A stretch of DNA of 64,000 nucleotides from Brucella pseudogrignonensis. GTDB lineage: Bacteria; Pseudomonadota; Alphaproteobacteria; Rhizobiales; Rhizobiaceae. The stretch is taken from positions 37,501-101,500 of the forward strand of contig NZ_NNRM01000012.1 of assembly GCF_002252525.1 (NCBI RefSeq). The letters are read 5' to 3'. How positions within the stretch are numbered: position 1 is the first letter of the stretch; each line of letters begins with the position of its first letter. Position numbers and translations under genes: made by a program. Of the stretch, positions 43,870 through 55,353 are shown one piece after another. The notes under the pieces are model-generated. The model ran no database searches. It was not told the DNA's origin and saw only the letters and a list, made by a program, of their open reading frames with translations.

Positions 43870-45222
43870 TCAGGCCGCAGCACTTTCCGAAGAAATCACG
43901 TTGATGATGTCATTGACGACCTTTTCAACGAGTGCGCGGTCATCGCCTTCCGCCATGACCCGGATGAGCGGTTCAGTTCCGGATGGACGAATAACCAGAC
44001 GTCCCTGCGAACCCAGACGATCAGTCGCTTCGTCGATAGCGCTCTTGACCTTCTTGTTCTCAAGCGGCTTTCCGCCAGCAGTACGAACATTCTTGAGGAG
44101 CTGCGGCACTGGCTCGAACTTGCGGCACAATTCGCTTAGCGGCTTGTTCTCTTCCTGAGCAACAGCAAGAATCTGTAGCGCAGACACCAGACCGTCGCCA
44201 GTCGTTGCAAAATCCGACAAAACAATATGACCGGACTGTTCGCCACCAACATTGAAGCCATACTCGCGCATATGTTCAACCACGTAGCGGTCGCCAACCT
44301 TGGTACGGGCCAGCGTCATATTGTGATCATGTAGGAAGCGCTCAAGGCCGAGATTGGACATGATCGTCGCGACAATGCCGCCGCCCTGCAGACGATCCGA
44401 TTTAGCCCATGATTCGGCAATAACTGCCAGAAGCTGATCGCCATCGATCACGGTGCCGTTTTCATCGACAAGCAGAACGCGATCCGCATCGCCATCCAGC
44501 GCAATACCGACATCGGCGCGCACTTCATGCACCTTCTTCATCAGACCAATCGGATGGGTCGAGCCGCAATCCTCATTGATATTGATGCCGTTCGGCTCAT
44601 CATTGATGGTGATGACTTCTGCACCAAGTTCCCAAAGAGCTGCAGGCGCAACCTTGTAGCCCGCGCCATTGGCGCAATCGACCACAACGCGCAGACCATT
44701 AAGCGAGATATTGCGCGGCAGCGTACGCTTCGCAAATTCGATATAGCGATAGATATCGCCGTCGACGCGCTTGGCCTTGCCCACTTCACCGTGGGTTGCG
44801 AGATGCGCGGACAGATCGCTGTCGATCAGGCTTTCAATCTTAAGCTCGATCTCATCGGACAGCTTGAAGCCATCAGGGCCAAACAGCTTGATGCCATTAT
44901 CATAGAAAGGATTATGCGAAGCCGAGATCATCACGCCGATATCCGCACGCAAGGAACGGCAGAGCATGGCGACCGCAGGCGTTGGAATTGGACCAAGCAG
45001 AAACACGTCCATACCGGCGGCAGTGAAACCTGCAACCAGTGCGTTTTCCAGCATATAGCCTGAACGGCGCGTATCCTTGCCGATCACGACGCGCGAGGCC
45101 TGGCCTTTGCGGCGGAAAATATGCCCGACAGCCATACCAACTTTCATGGCAATATCAGGCGTCATCGGAAAGCTGTTGGCCTTGCCGCGAATGCCGTCGG
45201 TTCCAAAATATTTACGTGTCAT
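43870..45222 (-). CDS. glmM: Phosphoglucosamine mutase
   Basis: The 450-residue enzyme converts glucosamine-6-phosphate to glucosamine-1-phosphate for peptidoglycan and lipopolysaccharide. It starts [16 protein letters not shown]; the active-site serine is in [15 protein letters not shown]; the metal-binding loop is DGDADR; the C-terminal phosphate loop is [13 protein letters not shown]. The ATG at 45222 gives the usual length. It is the last gene of the ftsH-glmM pair in the tol-pal cluster, after an intervening terminator. Confidence 0.96.
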   Translation of the reverse strand: MTRKYFGTDGIRGKANSFPMTPDIAMKVGMAVGHIFRRKGQASRVVIGKDTRRSGYMLENALVAGFTAAGMDVFLLGPIPTPAVAMLCRSLRADIGVMISASHNPFYDNGIKLFGPDGFKLSDEIELKIESLIDSDLSAHLATHGEVGKAKRVDGDIYRYIEFAKRTLPRNISLNGLRVVVDCANGAGYKVAPAALWELGAEVITINDEPNGININEDCGSTHPIGLMKKVHEVRADVGIALDGDADRVLLVDENGTVIDGDQLLAVIAESWAKSDRLQGGGIVATIMSNLGLERFLHDHNMTLARTKVGDRYVVEHMREYGFNVGGEQSGHIVLSDFATTGDGLVSALQILAVAQEENKPLSELCRKFEPVPQLLKNVRTAGGKPLENKKVKSAIDEATDRLGSQGRLVIRPSGTEPLIRVMAEGDDRALVEKVVNDIINVISSESAAA

Positions 45223-45525
45223 ATTCTTAGCCTTGCGTTGCGCCATAGAGCTGTCTCGAACCAATCAAATACAGTCGCTGTTAATCCGTGAGACGGCAAT
45301 GGCATCCGGGATTGTTAGCCCGGTAATCGATTGTCTGCGTTATTACCGCAAAACCACCCGTCATTGCAATTTCGCCTTTCGGAGAAACAAACTACTTTAA
45401 AGCGTGAAACTCCAAATCTTTCCCATGATGCGCCGAAATCATTAACCGAGCCTTTCTCATCTGGTCTGCCAAAAAAGCAGAAAAGCCGGGCAAACTGCCC
45501 GGCTTTTCGTAAGTTTTGCAGATGC
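45223..45525. other. ftsH-glmM intergenic stretch
   Basis: This 303-base gap holds the ftsH terminator (45473-45508). Otherwise I see no gene or repeat; it probably contains the glmM promoter. Confidence 0.6.
45473..45508 (-). terminator. Terminator of ftsH
   Basis: GCCGGGCA pairs with TGCCCGGC over a three-base loop, with TTTT on the minus-strand side and a further T-run. Confidence 0.88.
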
Positions 45526-47460
45526 TTATTGCGGCTGCGGGTTTGGTTCGATGCCAGGTTCACCACCTGGTTCCTCACCCTTACGCTTGCGCGGGCTACC
45601 GGCTTTCGGCACGCCCGAACCGCGTGACGGCGTATCATTGCCCTGATCGCGCGATGGCTTGTTGCCAGCAATCAGTTCCTTGATTTCATCGCCGCTCAGC
45701 GTTTCGTATTCGAGCAGACCTTCGGCCAGAGCAATCCAGTCCTCGCGCTTTTCAGTCAGGATGCGGGTTGCTTCGGCATAGGCTTCATCAACCAGACGAC
45801 GCACTTCACCATCAATGATCTGCGCGGTTGCTTCCGAAATATTCTGCGTGCGCGAAACCGAATGACCCAGGAACACTTCTTCCTGATTGTCGCCATAGGC
45901 CACGCGACCGAGCTTGTCGGAATAACCCCACTGCGTCACCATCGAGCGCGCAAGCTTGGTTGCCTGCTGAATGTCGGAGGATGCACCGGACGTGATGTTT
46001 TCTTTGCCGAATTTCAGCTCTTCCGCGACGCGACCGCCCATCAGGATCGCAAGGCGCGATACCATCCAGGTATAGGTTGCCGAATAACGGTCGCCTTCAG
46101 GAAGCTGCATCACCATACCCAACGCACGACCGCGCGGAATGATTGTCGCCTTATGAACAGGATCGGTGCTCGGTACGTTGATCGCAACGATTGCGTGACC
46201 TGCCTCATGATAGGCCGTATTGGCCTTTTCCTGTGGCGTCATGGCGGAACGGCGTTCCGCACCCATCATGATCTTGTCCTTGGCGTCTTCGAATTCCTGC
46301 ATGGTCACGAGACGCTTGTTGCGACGCGCAGCCATAAGAGCAGATTCATTGACGAGGTTTGCAAGATCGGCACCGGAGAAGCCCGGTGTACCGCGTGCGA
46401 CAACCTTGAGATCAACATTGGGTGCAAGCGGCACATTGCGCACATGCACTTTGAGGATCTGCTCACGACCAACGATATCCGGGTTCGGAACCACGACCTG
46501 ACGGTCGAAACGGCCCGGACGCAAGAGCGCTGGATCAAGAACGTCAGGACGGTTGGTTGCAGCGATCAGAATGATCGATTCGTTTGCTTCAAAGCCATCC
46601 ATCTCAACGAGGAGCTGGTTGAGTGTCTGTTCGCGTTCGTCGTTACCGCCGCCAAGACCGGCACCACGATGACGACCGACAGCATCGATTTCGTCGATGA
46701 AGATAATGCACGGCGCATTCTTCTTGGCCTGCTCGAACATGTCGCGGACGCGGCTTGCACCAACACCAACAAACATTTCAACGAAGTCAGAACCAGAGAT
46801 CGTGAAGAACGGAACATTGGCTTCGCCTGCAACAGAGCGCGCGAGCAAAGTCTTACCGGTTCCGGGAGGGCCTACGAGCAGAACGCCGCGTGGGATCTTA
46901 CCGCCCAGACGCTGGAACTTCTGCGGATCACGCAGGAATTCGACGATTTCTTCGAGATCCTGCTTGGCTTCTTCAACGCCTGCAACGTCCTGGAACGTCA
47001 CACGACCATGCGCTTCGGTCAGAAGCTTGGCCTTCGACTTGCCAAAGCCCATCGCACCGCGCGAGCCACCCTGCATCTGACGCATGAAGAAAATCCACAC
47101 GCCGAGAATAAGGATCATCGGCAACCATGAAAGCAGAATGCCAAGGAGCGAGCTGGAGCCGTCGCTTTCAGGACGAGCGGTGATTGCAACGCCCTTCTCT
47201 TCAAGACGAGAAACCAGTCCGGTATCACCCGGCGAATAGGTCTGGAAGGTCGATCCGTTATCGGCAAACGTACCGCTGATCCGTTCACCAGTGATGGTGA
47301 CCGCTTTCACGCGTCCGTTGGAAACGTCATCGATAAATTGGGAGTAAGAAACTTCACGGGAATTCGTGCGCTGGCCAGGACTCTGGAACAGGTTGAACAG
47401 CGCTATCAAAAGTAGAGCAATGATCGCCCAGAGGGCGAAGTTGCGATAGTTCGGATTCAT
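45526..47460 (-). CDS. ftsH: ATP-dependent zinc metalloprotease FtsH
   Basis: The 644-residue membrane protease has two N-terminal helices (about 7-25 and 103-124), an AAA domain (Walker A GPPGTGKT, Walker B IIFIDEID, second region of homology [19 protein letters not shown]) and a zinc protease domain (HEAGH). It degrades membrane proteins and regulators such as RpoH and LpxC. The ATG at 47460 ([11 protein letters not shown]) gives the family N terminus. The C-terminal 40 residues are Pro/Gly-rich. Confidence 0.96.
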   Translation of the reverse strand: MNPNYRNFALWAIIALLLIALFNLFQSPGQRTNSREVSYSQFIDDVSNGRVKAVTITGERISGTFADNGSTFQTYSPGDTGLVSRLEEKGVAITARPESDGSSSLLGILLSWLPMILILGVWIFFMRQMQGGSRGAMGFGKSKAKLLTEAHGRVTFQDVAGVEEAKQDLEEIVEFLRDPQKFQRLGGKIPRGVLLVGPPGTGKTLLARSVAGEANVPFFTISGSDFVEMFVGVGASRVRDMFEQAKKNAPCIIFIDEIDAVGRHRGAGLGGGNDEREQTLNQLLVEMDGFEANESIILIAATNRPDVLDPALLRPGRFDRQVVVPNPDIVGREQILKVHVRNVPLAPNVDLKVVARGTPGFSGADLANLVNESALMAARRNKRLVTMQEFEDAKDKIMMGAERRSAMTPQEKANTAYHEAGHAIVAINVPSTDPVHKATIIPRGRALGMVMQLPEGDRYSATYTWMVSRLAILMGGRVAEELKFGKENITSGASSDIQQATKLARSMVTQWGYSDKLGRVAYGDNQEEVFLGHSVSRTQNISEATAQIIDGEVRRLVDEAYAEATRILTEKREDWIALAEGLLEYETLSGDEIKELIAGNKPSRDQGNDTPSRGSGVPKAGSPRKRKGEEPGGEPGIEPNPQPQ

Positions 47461-47578
47461 ATCGGGTCCAATCGATACCACGGCCACCCGAGAAAAGGGC
47501 GGTACGATGTTTCGGCTTAACATAGGATCGAAGGAAGGCCTTGCCAAGGCGCGAGAGCCCCCTCACCTTCGATTCTTG

Positions 47579-48934
47579 TCAATCTGGTTTATAAAAATTA
47601 GGACATTCACGGCCAAACCGCTTTTCAACGGCATTTGCCAGCCCAAAATCATAGCCCGGAAGCACATGATCGAAGATTGCGAAGTGTTTCTCGACAGTGA
47701 TTCCTGCAGGCAGCTGCTGCCCGTTAACTGCTGGAAGTTGCAATAGTTTGCCGTTTTCATAGATAGCAGGCAAAACCAGCAAAGCGTCTCTTTGAACGGA
47801 ATCGACGTCGAGTTCGGAAAGCTCTATGAAATCTGCCAGCTCTTGGCGATCCGGGCTCCGTATCTCCAGCGTGCGGTTGCCCTCATTTGTGAAACGAAAC
47901 CGCCCGTCCCAGATAATCCGCTGACCTGTCTCAAGCCGCATAATCGGCAGGTTGCGCCTCTCACGACGAAACCGGTGCGGCAATCCTCTTCGCCCAAGTT
48001 CGACGAGTGCTCCAAAAACCGTCATACGATCAGTTTTTTCATTCCCGGACAAAACTCTTTCTATGCGTGATCGCTCGGCATCGCCGGGGAGAAAACGTCG
48101 TCCGCCTGCAATAGATGCAAGCAGGCCTGAAAACAGACGTCGAACATTTTCTGGCAATGCTGCATAAATTTCCGCGTCGACCGAGATCGTGCCGAGAGGG
48201 CTCATCTTCACGCAGTCTGGATCAGCCAGCGCTGACATCAGCGCCGCGTTGTCGCGTTTACGTGCAGCACCTGCCAAAGCGATCTGTGCGAGGATCGTTT
48301 CCGGATCTGCTTCTGCAGCGGAAGTAAGCCTTACACGCGGACGTTCATAGCTGGTATTGACGTTGCTTGGATCATCTATCCAGCGGATACCCTTCTTCGT
48401 CAGTTCATCACGTAACGTCATGCGCGACTGATCAAGCAGGGGGCGGATCAACTCAACAGAACTCTCCAGCCATGAACGGGAAGCCATGGCGGCAAGTCCA
48501 CGCGCTTCCGAATGAGAGCTTCGCTCCTGACGCATCAGAAACGTCTCTATCTGATCGTCGCGCGTATGACCTGTCGCGATAAAATCAGCGCCCACTTCCT
48601 GTGCGGCCTGAACCAGCAAGCGGTAGCGCGCCGACCGCGCTGCTGCCGCAATGCCGGTCTTGGGCTTGGCTTCTTCCCAGGCAAAAACGCGATGTGCAAT
48701 GCCGTAGGCATGGCACAGTTTGCCGACATTTTCCGCTTCATCGGCGGATACAGCGCGCAGGCGATGGTCGATGGTAACAGCTGTCAGTGGCGGCGGATTT
48801 TCCAATGTCGCCAGATGATCTTTGAGGAGGAAAAGGAGCGCAAGAGAATCGCTGCCACCTGAAACAGCAGCAACAATTCCTTTTGCACGCTCAAGTCCGA
48901 AGGGTTCAAAAATTTTGATCGGGGAAAGCCCCAC
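47579..48934 (-). CDS. tilS: tRNA(Ile)-lysidine synthetase
   Basis: The 451-residue enzyme modifies C34 of tRNA-Ile(CAU) to lysidine. The N-type ATP pyrophosphatase loop [15 protein letters not shown] lies near residue 23, and [16 protein letters not shown] follows as in the family. The C-terminal part is less conserved. It lies 15 bases downstream of cpoB, in the standard order before ftsH. Confidence 0.9.
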   Translation of the reverse strand: MGLSPIKIFEPFGLERAKGIVAAVSGGSDSLALLFLLKDHLATLENPPPLTAVTIDHRLRAVSADEAENVGKLCHAYGIAHRVFAWEEAKPKTGIAAAARSARYRLLVQAAQEVGADFIATGHTRDDQIETFLMRQERSSHSEARGLAAMASRSWLESSVELIRPLLDQSRMTLRDELTKKGIRWIDDPSNVNTSYERPRVRLTSAAEADPETILAQIALAGAARKRDNAALMSALADPDCVKMSPLGTISVDAEIYAALPENVRRLFSGLLASIAGGRRFLPGDAERSRIERVLSGNEKTDRMTVFGALVELGRRGLPHRFRRERRNLPIMRLETGQRIIWDGRFRFTNEGNRTLEIRSPDRQELADFIELSELDVDSVQRDALLVLPAIYENGKLLQLPAVNGQQLPAGITVEKHFAIFDHVLPGYDFGLANAVEKRFGRECPNFYKPD

Positions 48935-48949
48935 TCATAGTCTCCAAAA

Positions 48950-50428
48950 TCAGCATTTAATACGCGTGCGCTCGTCCGTGACCCGCTTCAAAACTGCCGG
49001 CGCTGCATTCGGATAGCGGTCCGGAATCTGCTTGAATGTCGCACATGCAACATCGTGATTATCCATTTTCTCAAGCGTCATACCGAGCTTGAACATATTC
49101 TCTGGCGCGCGTTTTGAATCCGGATAATCGCGCTGCGTATCGATGAATACCGTCGCAGCTTCCGGGAAACGTGATTGACCGTAAAGCGATTCACCCAGCC
49201 AATAACGCGCCTCAGCTGTCGTGGGGTCCGCAGGGTAGCGTTTGATATGCTCACGGAAACCAGTCTCGGCGGCCTTGTAATCGCCCGACATCAGATACTG
49301 ATAGGCAGCCTGATAGAGCGAGTTTGGATTGTCGTCGGTCGGCAGAGAAGCGACAGCCTGCCCTGCAGGAAGTGCTGCGCCATGTTCAACCGGGCGCGGC
49401 TGAGCATTGATCGTTTCGCCGATTACATTGCCATTGTTATCGAAACGAATGGAGCCGAGCGACTGTGGCGGCTCCCCACGCTGCGGGCCGCCCTGAGGAG
49501 CTGTGCCAGAACCAATAGCAGTGGAATCGGCGCCCGATGGATTGTTCGCCGCCGTTTGAGAAGAAGAACCGAAATTACCATCTGACGAAGCACCACCTGA
49601 AACCCCGTTATCGGGGTTTCCAGCCGGAGCTGCATCAGCCAGCGATGTACCGTTGTTGCCATCTGTCGGCGCACCAACGGCATCCGCACGACCACCATTT
49701 TCCAGCGCCTGGAAACGGCGTTCATTTTCTTCCTGCATCTTCTGCATCTGGTCCTGCAATTCGAGAACCTGGAAGTTCATGGCTTCAGCGCGAGCGCCAA
49801 GCGTATCGGCAATCGCTGTAGGATTCGGCATACCCTGTGCGCAAAGATCGCTGCCCGGCGGCGGCGTAACGGGAGCATCCTGACCAGCGCTTGCCTGTGC
49901 AGGTGTCGAACCGCCCTTTTTCTTTTCAAGCTCTTCAAAGCGGAACTGGTTGTCGTCCTGCGTCTTCTGCAGCTGTTCGTTGGTGAACGAAATCTGAGCA
50001 TCCACATCCTCTACCTTACCGGTGAGATTGCGGATCACTTCCTGCTGCAAGCCGGGACTTTGCTGATAGCCACCCTGACCGCCAGCACCATTATCGCGCA
50101 TCGCGTCGTCAAGAATAGCCGTTGAGCCGATGCTCACATGATTCTGTGCGCCGCCTCGGCCCTTTTCGAGTGCCTGAAAGCGGGTTTCATTGTCGCGCTG
50201 AATTTTAAGCATCTTGTCGCGCAACTGCAGAATGCGTGCATAAGACTGCGCATTCTGGTGCGCAAGATTACATACCTGCTGCGCGAACTGGTCGCCGCCG
50301 GGATTACCCGCCTGCGCCAGCTGGATTTGCCCCTGCTGCGAAGAAACAGATGCCGCCAGAACCGGAGCACTTGCCAAAAGCGGCAACATGGCAAAAGCCA
50401 GTGTCACTTTCCTCATTGGTTTCCTCAT
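48950..50428 (-). CDS. cpoB: Cell division coordinator CpoB/YbgF (Tol-Pal system)
   Basis: The 492-residue periplasmic protein has a signal peptide (about 1-27), three similar coiled-coil blocks (about 65-93, 145-173 and 219-246, each with a Q..K.Q..N..RF..LE pattern) separated by low-complexity linkers, and C-terminal TPR repeats (about 370-490, YQAAYQYLMSGDYKAAETGF). CpoB coordinates outer-membrane constriction with septal peptidoglycan synthesis in E. coli, where a single coiled coil makes the trimer. A start at 50416 is also possible. Confidence 0.9.
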   Translation of the reverse strand: MRKPMRKVTLAFAMLPLLASAPVLAASVSSQQGQIQLAQAGNPGGDQFAQQVCNLAHQNAQSYARILQLRDKMLKIQRDNETRFQALEKGRGGAQNHVSIGSTAILDDAMRDNGAGGQGGYQQSPGLQQEVIRNLTGKVEDVDAQISFTNEQLQKTQDDNQFRFEELEKKKGGSTPAQASAGQDAPVTPPPGSDLCAQGMPNPTAIADTLGARAEAMNFQVLELQDQMQKMQEENERRFQALENGGRADAVGAPTDGNNGTSLADAAPAGNPDNGVSGGASSDGNFGSSSQTAANNPSGADSTAIGSGTAPQGGPQRGEPPQSLGSIRFDNNGNVIGETINAQPRPVEHGAALPAGQAVASLPTDDNPNSLYQAAYQYLMSGDYKAAETGFREHIKRYPADPTTAEARYWLGESLYGQSRFPEAATVFIDTQRDYPDSKRAPENMFKLGMTLEKMDNHDVACATFKQIPDRYPNAAPAVLKRVTDERTRIKC

Positions 50429-50782
50429 TCCCTTTTGCCCCTATCGCTCATTTCCGAAAAATGATGGTGCCCTGAAATTATGGCCGCGATAAATATCGTC
50501 ATGTTCCCGATGTTCAGGTATCGCGCCTGAATATTATCTGAACACCCGATTTCTCACGGCTCTTCTCAGCTTTTAGAGAAAATCCATAAAAAGCAAAGAT
50601 GCTTTCCCTATGACACAGGCGACTTCGGCCAAAATTTGTCGAAGCGGCTAATATGCGCCTGCCAGAACGAAAAAAGCGGCCAAAAGGCCGCCTTTTCCGT
50701 ATGAGTGTTGCGATATCGCATATCCAGTAAAGGCGCGAACGCAATCAAACGAGATGAGATGTTCGACACCTCATTCTGTTTA
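50429..50782. other. pal-cpoB intergenic stretch
   Basis: This 354-base gap holds the pal terminator (50669-50697) and presumably the cpoB promoter, so cpoB can be transcribed independently of pal. No gene or repeat is evident. Confidence 0.55.
50669..50697 (-). terminator. Terminator of pal
   Basis: On the minus strand GCGGCC pairs with GGCCGC around TTTT and is followed by TTTTTT. Confidence 0.82.
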
Positions 50783-51289
50783 TTAGCTGCCAGCACCGTT
50801 AAGAACGGTAACGGCACGACGGTTCTGAGACCAGCACGAGTCGCTATCGCAAACAGCGATTGGACGTTCATTACCGTAGGAAACGGTACGCATACGGCTG
50901 GTTGGAACGCCACGAGCTGCAAGGAAGTCACGGGTTGCAGCTGCACGACGCTGGCCGAGTGCCAGGTTGTATTCGCGTGTACCGCGTTCGTCGGCATGGC
51001 CTTCAACAGTGATCGAGTACTGTGGGTAGCGCTGCAGCCACTGAGCCTGCTTCGACAAGGTCTGCTGTGCATCGGCACGGATCAGCGAAGAATCGAGATC
51101 GAACAGAATGCGGTCGCCAACATTCACAGTGAAATCCTGCGACGAGCCGGGCGTAGCAGCGCCACCAGCAAGGCCAAGATCACCGGCATTGTTTGGAAGG
51201 TTCTTCTTGGACGCACAACCAGCAACGGCGAGCGTCATGAAAAGGGCAATAGCGATAGGGCTACGTGCAATCGACTGGAAACGGCGCAT
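50783..51289 (-). CDS. pal: Peptidoglycan-associated lipoprotein Pal (Omp16-like)
   Basis: The 168-residue lipoprotein has a signal sequence with lipobox LAVAGC (lipidated C25) and an OmpA-type peptidoglycan-binding domain (about 60-165, VEGHADERGTREYNLALGQR). It is very similar to my recollection of Brucella Omp16 in length and sequence. It anchors the Tol complex at the outer membrane and peptidoglycan. AAGGAG lies about ten bases before the ATG at 51289. Confidence 0.96.
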   Translation of the reverse strand: MRRFQSIARSPIAIALFMTLAVAGCASKKNLPNNAGDLGLAGGAATPGSSQDFTVNVGDRILFDLDSSLIRADAQQTLSKQAQWLQRYPQYSITVEGHADERGTREYNLALGQRRAAATRDFLAARGVPTSRMRTVSYGNERPIAVCDSDSCWSQNRRAVTVLNGAGS

Positions 51290-51616
51290 GGGCCGGAGCT
51301 CCTTAAGATTTGATGTTCCTGCGTAACCAACCAATAATCATATTTAGGTTAAGGCAGGCTCAAGAAGTATGGTTAACGATTTCTTTCGGCCAAATGCAAA
51401 CCGGTTTTTCCGGCAGCAATTCTGTTTCTAGCCCTTGATGGCTAAATGCGGCAGAAACACGGCCCAAAGGCTAAGATTGTGGCAATTTGAGCATAATCAG
51501 CCAATCTAGAGCTCTGTTCGCTCCTAATTCGCCTGTAGCTCTGTATTGGTCGTGCAAAATAAAAGGCGCGAAACAGAAGTTTCGCGCCTTGTTAAATATC
51601 AATGCAGCTGACGGCA
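51290..51616. other. tolB-pal intergenic stretch
   Basis: This 327-base gap contains the tolB terminator (51557-51591), so pal probably has its own promoter. I see nothing else definite. Confidence 0.55.
51557..51591 (-). terminator. Terminator of tolB
   Basis: AAGGCGCGAAAC pairs with GTTTCGCGCCTT (12-bp perfect stem), with a T-rich minus-strand tail. Confidence 0.88.
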
Positions 51617-52948
51617 CTATTCGAGCAGTGGCGACCATGCCGGATCGGAACCGAAGTTCGGAGTCTGGATCTGGCGCTCGTTACGACCGGTCAGGTCAAT
51701 CGTGAACAGCTTTGGTCCACCGGCACCGGCAGCTTTGCGGAAGAACATCAGGACGCGACCGTTTGGAGCCCAGGTCGGACCTTCATTGTGGAAGCCAGAA
51801 GTCAGCAGACGTTCACCTGTACCATCGGTCTTCATGACACCGATCGAGAACTGGCCCTGCGACTGCTTGGTGAAGGCGATCAGATCACCGCGTGGCGACC
51901 AGACAGGGGTCGAGTAGCTGCCATCGCCCGCCGAGATACGACGCGGATTGGAGCCATCAGCGCCCATGACATAAAGCTGCGGACGGCCGCCACGGTCGGA
52001 CGAGAAGACGATCTGCGAACCATCAGGCGAATAAGACGCACTGGTGTCGATTGCCTGACTGCTGGTGAGACGGGTTGTCGAGCGATTACGCAGGTCCATC
52101 GTGTAGACGTTCGCACTGCCATCGTCCTGCAGCAGGCTCATTACAACTTTCTGACCATCTGGCGAAAAGCGTGGTGCAATCGACATGCCGGGGAAGTTGC
52201 CGACAAGTTCGCGCTGACCGGTTTCAAGCTGCAGCAGATAAACGCGCGGCTGACCACCAGCAAACGACATATAGGTGACTTCCTGACGGTTCGGCGAGAA
52301 GCGTGGTGTCAGAGCAATGTCACGGCCATCGGAAAGATAGCGCACATTCGCGCCGTCCTGATCCATGATCGCAAGACGCTTGACGCGCTTCTGTGCCGGG
52401 CCCGATTCATCGACAAACACGATACGTGTATCGAAATAGCCCTTTTCACCGGTCAGGCGCTCATAAATAGCATCGGCGATGATGTGCGCAACACGACGCC
52501 AGTTATCCGGCGTGGTGAAAAACTGCTGGCCGATCATCTGCTGACCGCCAAACGTATCCCACAGGCGGAACTCAGCCTTCAAACGGCCATCTGGCTGCTT
52601 GGTAATGCGGCCCGTCACCAGTGCCTGCGCGTTGATAACTTTCCAGTCTTCAAAACGCGGCGATGCATCGGGATTGGAAATCTTTTCGATGAACGCGCCT
52701 TTGTTGATTGGCGCAAAAAGGCCAGAGCGCTCAAGATCCGCAGCAATGACAGAAGTGATGTTCGGTCCAAGCTGATCAGCCGACAGGAAGTCGGTGATAG
52801 CAATTGGCAGTGGCTCGACCACACCCTTGTTGATGTTGATTTCCACCACCGCGCGAGCAGGCATGGTGGAAACAAGACTTGCAGCGATCACACAGGCGAA
52901 AGCCGACAAGGCTGCGCGGATCTTTGTTTTCATGATGCCTATTTTCAT
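51617..52948 (-). CDS. tolB: Tol-Pal system beta-propeller protein TolB
   Basis: The 443-residue periplasmic protein has a signal peptide (ending ARA near residue 32), a TolB N-terminal domain ([20 protein letters not shown]) and a six-bladed propeller with repeated SPDG units ([38 protein letters not shown]). It links Pal to TolA. The start at 52948 or 52933 is uncertain; both give an exported protein. Confidence 0.94.
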   Translation of the reverse strand: MKIGIMKTKIRAALSAFACVIAASLVSTMPARAVVEININKGVVEPLPIAITDFLSADQLGPNITSVIAADLERSGLFAPINKGAFIEKISNPDASPRFEDWKVINAQALVTGRITKQPDGRLKAEFRLWDTFGGQQMIGQQFFTTPDNWRRVAHIIADAIYERLTGEKGYFDTRIVFVDESGPAQKRVKRLAIMDQDGANVRYLSDGRDIALTPRFSPNRQEVTYMSFAGGQPRVYLLQLETGQRELVGNFPGMSIAPRFSPDGQKVVMSLLQDDGSANVYTMDLRNRSTTRLTSSQAIDTSASYSPDGSQIVFSSDRGGRPQLYVMGADGSNPRRISAGDGSYSTPVWSPRGDLIAFTKQSQGQFSIGVMKTDGTGERLLTSGFHNEGPTWAPNGRVLMFFRKAAGAGGPKLFTIDLTGRNERQIQTPNFGSDPAWSPLLE

Positions 52949-53005
52949 ATCTTCTGGGACCTCTTTTGTCCTTGGCATTCAACTTGTTTGCGACCGGAAA
53001 TCCGA

Positions 53006-54076
53006 TCAGAACATTTCGCTCGGGTCGAAGTTGACGATCACTTCCGACCATGAATCATATTTGTCTGCCGGCAGATTGTATGGTGCGCAACGAGCCACAG
53101 CGCGCTTGGCGCTTTCAGCCGCCGCACGGCCCACACCATCACCACCGCCACCAGATGTTACCTCAGGAGAACCCTGGATAGAGCCGTCCTGATTAAGACG
53201 CATCTTCACCGTCACGACCAGGCCTCGAGCGTCTGCCACACCGGCAGGCACATTCCAGCACTTGGAAATCGCACCACGAAGGGCATCCATTTCATTCTGG
53301 CTCAGCTTCGAGCCGCCTGTATTCTTCTTGCCGCCCAGCGATGCCTGATCGGTCGAACGCTTTGCGCCGCCGCCCGATGCCTTCTGCTTGTTGAGGAGTG
53401 CTGCCACTTCATCAGCAATGGCGTCATTCTTCGACTGCGAGGTCTGCGAGGCCGACTGCGTAGGTTTCTTTTCTTCCGTCGGCTTGCGATCAGGCGTCTT
53501 AGCCGTCTGCGCCTGCGGAGGTTTAGGCTTTGCCTGTGGTGCCGGAACATTATCCGGCAATTTTGGAGCCGTCTGATCAGGTGCTTCCGCCTGCTTCTCG
53601 ATTGCTTCCGCAACCGGATCCGGCTTCACTTCCTGCTTTTCTTCAGGCTTGGTCTGAACTTCGGTCGCAGGCACCGGTGTCGGCTGTTCCTGCGGCTTGG
53701 GTTCAGGTTTTGGATCTGGCTTCGGTTCCGGCTTTTTCACCGGCTCCGGCTGTGCTTTTGGTTCCTCAGCCGCTTCAATGGGCTTCGCCTTGTTATCAGG
53801 CTTTGGAGGCGTCTGAAGATCGACGTCGTTATCGCCGACGTTTTGAGCATCGGGAACGACATTCGGCTTTTTCGTCGGAACAGGTGCCGATTTTTCCTTC
53901 ATCGGCGCAGTCTTATCGCCCTGCTGGATCTGGGTAATCGATTCGATCGGCACGATGTCGACCGGAAACGACTCCGAATCCTGCACGTCGAAAGCCTTCG
54001 GCGAGGAGAAGGAGAAAAGCCCCAACGCGATAACGACGGTATGGAGGGCTACAGAAGATGTCAGGCCAGCCTTCAT
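53006..54076 (-). CDS. tolA: Tol-Pal system protein TolA
   Basis: The 356-residue protein has one N-terminal membrane helix (about 5-24), a long Pro/Lys/Glu/Gln-rich spacer (about 60-240), and a C-terminal domain with MDALRGAISKCWNVPAGV and a second cysteine in AVARCAPYNLP, giving the disulfide pair typical of TolA domain III. It spans the periplasm and connects TolQR to TolB and Pal. Seven bases separate it from tolR. Confidence 0.92.
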   Translation of the reverse strand: MKAGLTSSVALHTVVIALGLFSFSSPKAFDVQDSESFPVDIVPIESITQIQQGDKTAPMKEKSAPVPTKKPNVVPDAQNVGDNDVDLQTPPKPDNKAKPIEAAEEPKAQPEPVKKPEPKPDPKPEPKPQEQPTPVPATEVQTKPEEKQEVKPDPVAEAIEKQAEAPDQTAPKLPDNVPAPQAKPKPPQAQTAKTPDRKPTEEKKPTQSASQTSQSKNDAIADEVAALLNKQKASGGGAKRSTDQASLGGKKNTGGSKLSQNEMDALRGAISKCWNVPAGVADARGLVVTVKMRLNQDGSIQGSPEVTSGGGGDGVGRAAAESAKRAVARCAPYNLPADKYDSWSEVIVNFDPSEMF

Positions 54077-54083
54077 GATGGCG

Positions 54084-54536
54084 TCAGCTATCCTGCTCCT
54101 GGAGTGTCACAAGGCCGATATTCTTGAAACCGGCGGCGGAAATGCGAGCCATGACCTTCATGACGGTGCCGTAATCGGCAGCCTTGTCACCGCGCACGAA
54201 AATGCGCTCTTCGTAACCGGTCTTGGCAATCGCCTGAAGTTTGGCAACAACTTCATCGAGCGGAATTTCAGTTTCCTGCAGATAGATCTTGCCGTCATTG
54301 CTGACCGATACAGTGATCGGCTGCGTGTCGGCATTCATGGCTTTCGCCTGCGTATCCGGCAGATCGATAGGCACGCCAACCGTCAGAAGCGGAGCAGAGA
54401 CCATGAAGATGATAAGCAGCACCAGCATCACGTCCACGAATGGCGTAACGTTGATTTCGCTCATCAATGCCTTCTTGCGGCCACGCCTGCGGCGTCCGCC
54501 CGATTGCATTCCCTGATTTCCAACTGACATGCCCAT
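54084..54536 (-). CDS. tolR: Tol-Pal system protein TolR
   Basis: The 150-residue protein has a basic cytoplasmic N terminus ([12 protein letters not shown]), the conserved [20 protein letters not shown] helix with the proton-path aspartate, and a periplasmic domain. It forms the proton-driven motor with TolQ and is paralogous to ExbD at 21648. Confidence 0.94.
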   Translation of the reverse strand: MGMSVGNQGMQSGGRRRRGRKKALMSEINVTPFVDVMLVLLIIFMVSAPLLTVGVPIDLPDTQAKAMNADTQPITVSVSNDGKIYLQETEIPLDEVVAKLQAIAKTGYEERIFVRGDKAADYGTVMKVMARISAAGFKNIGLVTLQEQDS

Positions 54537-54596
54537 TTCAATATTCCCGAAGGCTCGATTTAGCTTTGATGCCGGAACGCTCTATTTTGTTTTCAC

Positions 54597-54642
54597 GCTT
54601 GTCGTTATCGGAAAAACGGATCCCACTTTTCCGCGACATGCT
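54597..54642 (-). repeat. Family A palindromic repeat between tolR and tolQ
   Basis: On the minus strand GCATGTCG, CGGAAAAGTGGGATCCG and TTTTTCCG follow the family A layout. The element abuts the tolQ stop codon within an operon. Confidence 0.7.
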
Positions 54643-55353
54643 TTAGCTGCGCGGCGTCAGCTTCTCATCAATTTGGCGCGACAGTATGGCAGAGAACTCA
54701 TCCGCAAAGCCTTCGAGCCTGCCATTGACCTTACCCGCGTCACTCGACAGCTTGTTGTAGGCGATAACTGCAGGGATAGCGGCCAGAAGACCGATAGCAG
54801 TAGCAAGCAGCGCTTCCGCGATACCCGGCGCCACGACGGCGAGATTGGTGTTTTTGGATGCCGCAATTGCCTGGAACGAGGTCATAATACCGACAACCGT
54901 ACCGAACAGACCGATAAAGGGTGCCGCTGAACCAATCGTTGCAAGGAAGCCGAGCCGCGATTCCAGCTTTTCGCTTTCACGCGCCAGTGCCACATCCATC
55001 GCCTTGTCGATACGCATCTGAAGTGCAATCGGAGACCGCGCACCCTTCTCAAACGACTTTTTCCACTCACGCATGGCAGCCATGAAGATGGAGGCCATGC
55101 CCGTTGTGCGACGGTCATTGAGATTGCGGTAGAGCTCTTCCAGCGATTGACCGGACCAGAAAGCCTGCTCGAAGCGATCAATTGCGCGGCGTGCGCGACC
55201 GTAAGCGACAATCTTGTCTACGATGATCGCCCAGGTCCAAACCGATGCAACGATCAGACCAAGCATAACAAGCTTAACGACCCAGCCTGCCTGCATGAAC
55301 AGGCCCCAGAGGGTAATATCGGCGGCAGGGGCCGCAAGCGCAACATTTTCCAT
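54643..55353 (-). CDS. tolQ: Tol-Pal system protein TolQ
   Basis: The 236-residue inner-membrane protein has the MotA/TolQ/ExbB topology with three helices (about 17-40, 140-165, 175-200), including GLFGTVVGIMTSFQAIAA and [18 protein letters not shown]. It forms the proton channel with TolR. It lacks the Ala/Pro extension seen in the paralogous ExbB at 22151. Confidence 0.95.
   Translation of the reverse strand: MENVALAAPAADITLWGLFMQAGWVVKLVMLGLIVASVWTWAIIVDKIVAYGRARRAIDRFEQAFWSGQSLEELYRNLNDRRTTGMASIFMAAMREWKKSFEKGARSPIALQMRIDKAMDVALARESEKLESRLGFLATIGSAAPFIGLFGTVVGIMTSFQAIAASKNTNLAVVAPGIAEALLATAIGLLAAIPAVIAYNKLSSDAGKVNGRLEGFADEFSAILSRQIDEKLTPRS

Noticed and set aside
45862-47130. 422-codon frame antisense to ftsH
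   Set aside because: FtsH motifs are complete on the other strand, and the antisense product shows no recognisable domain.
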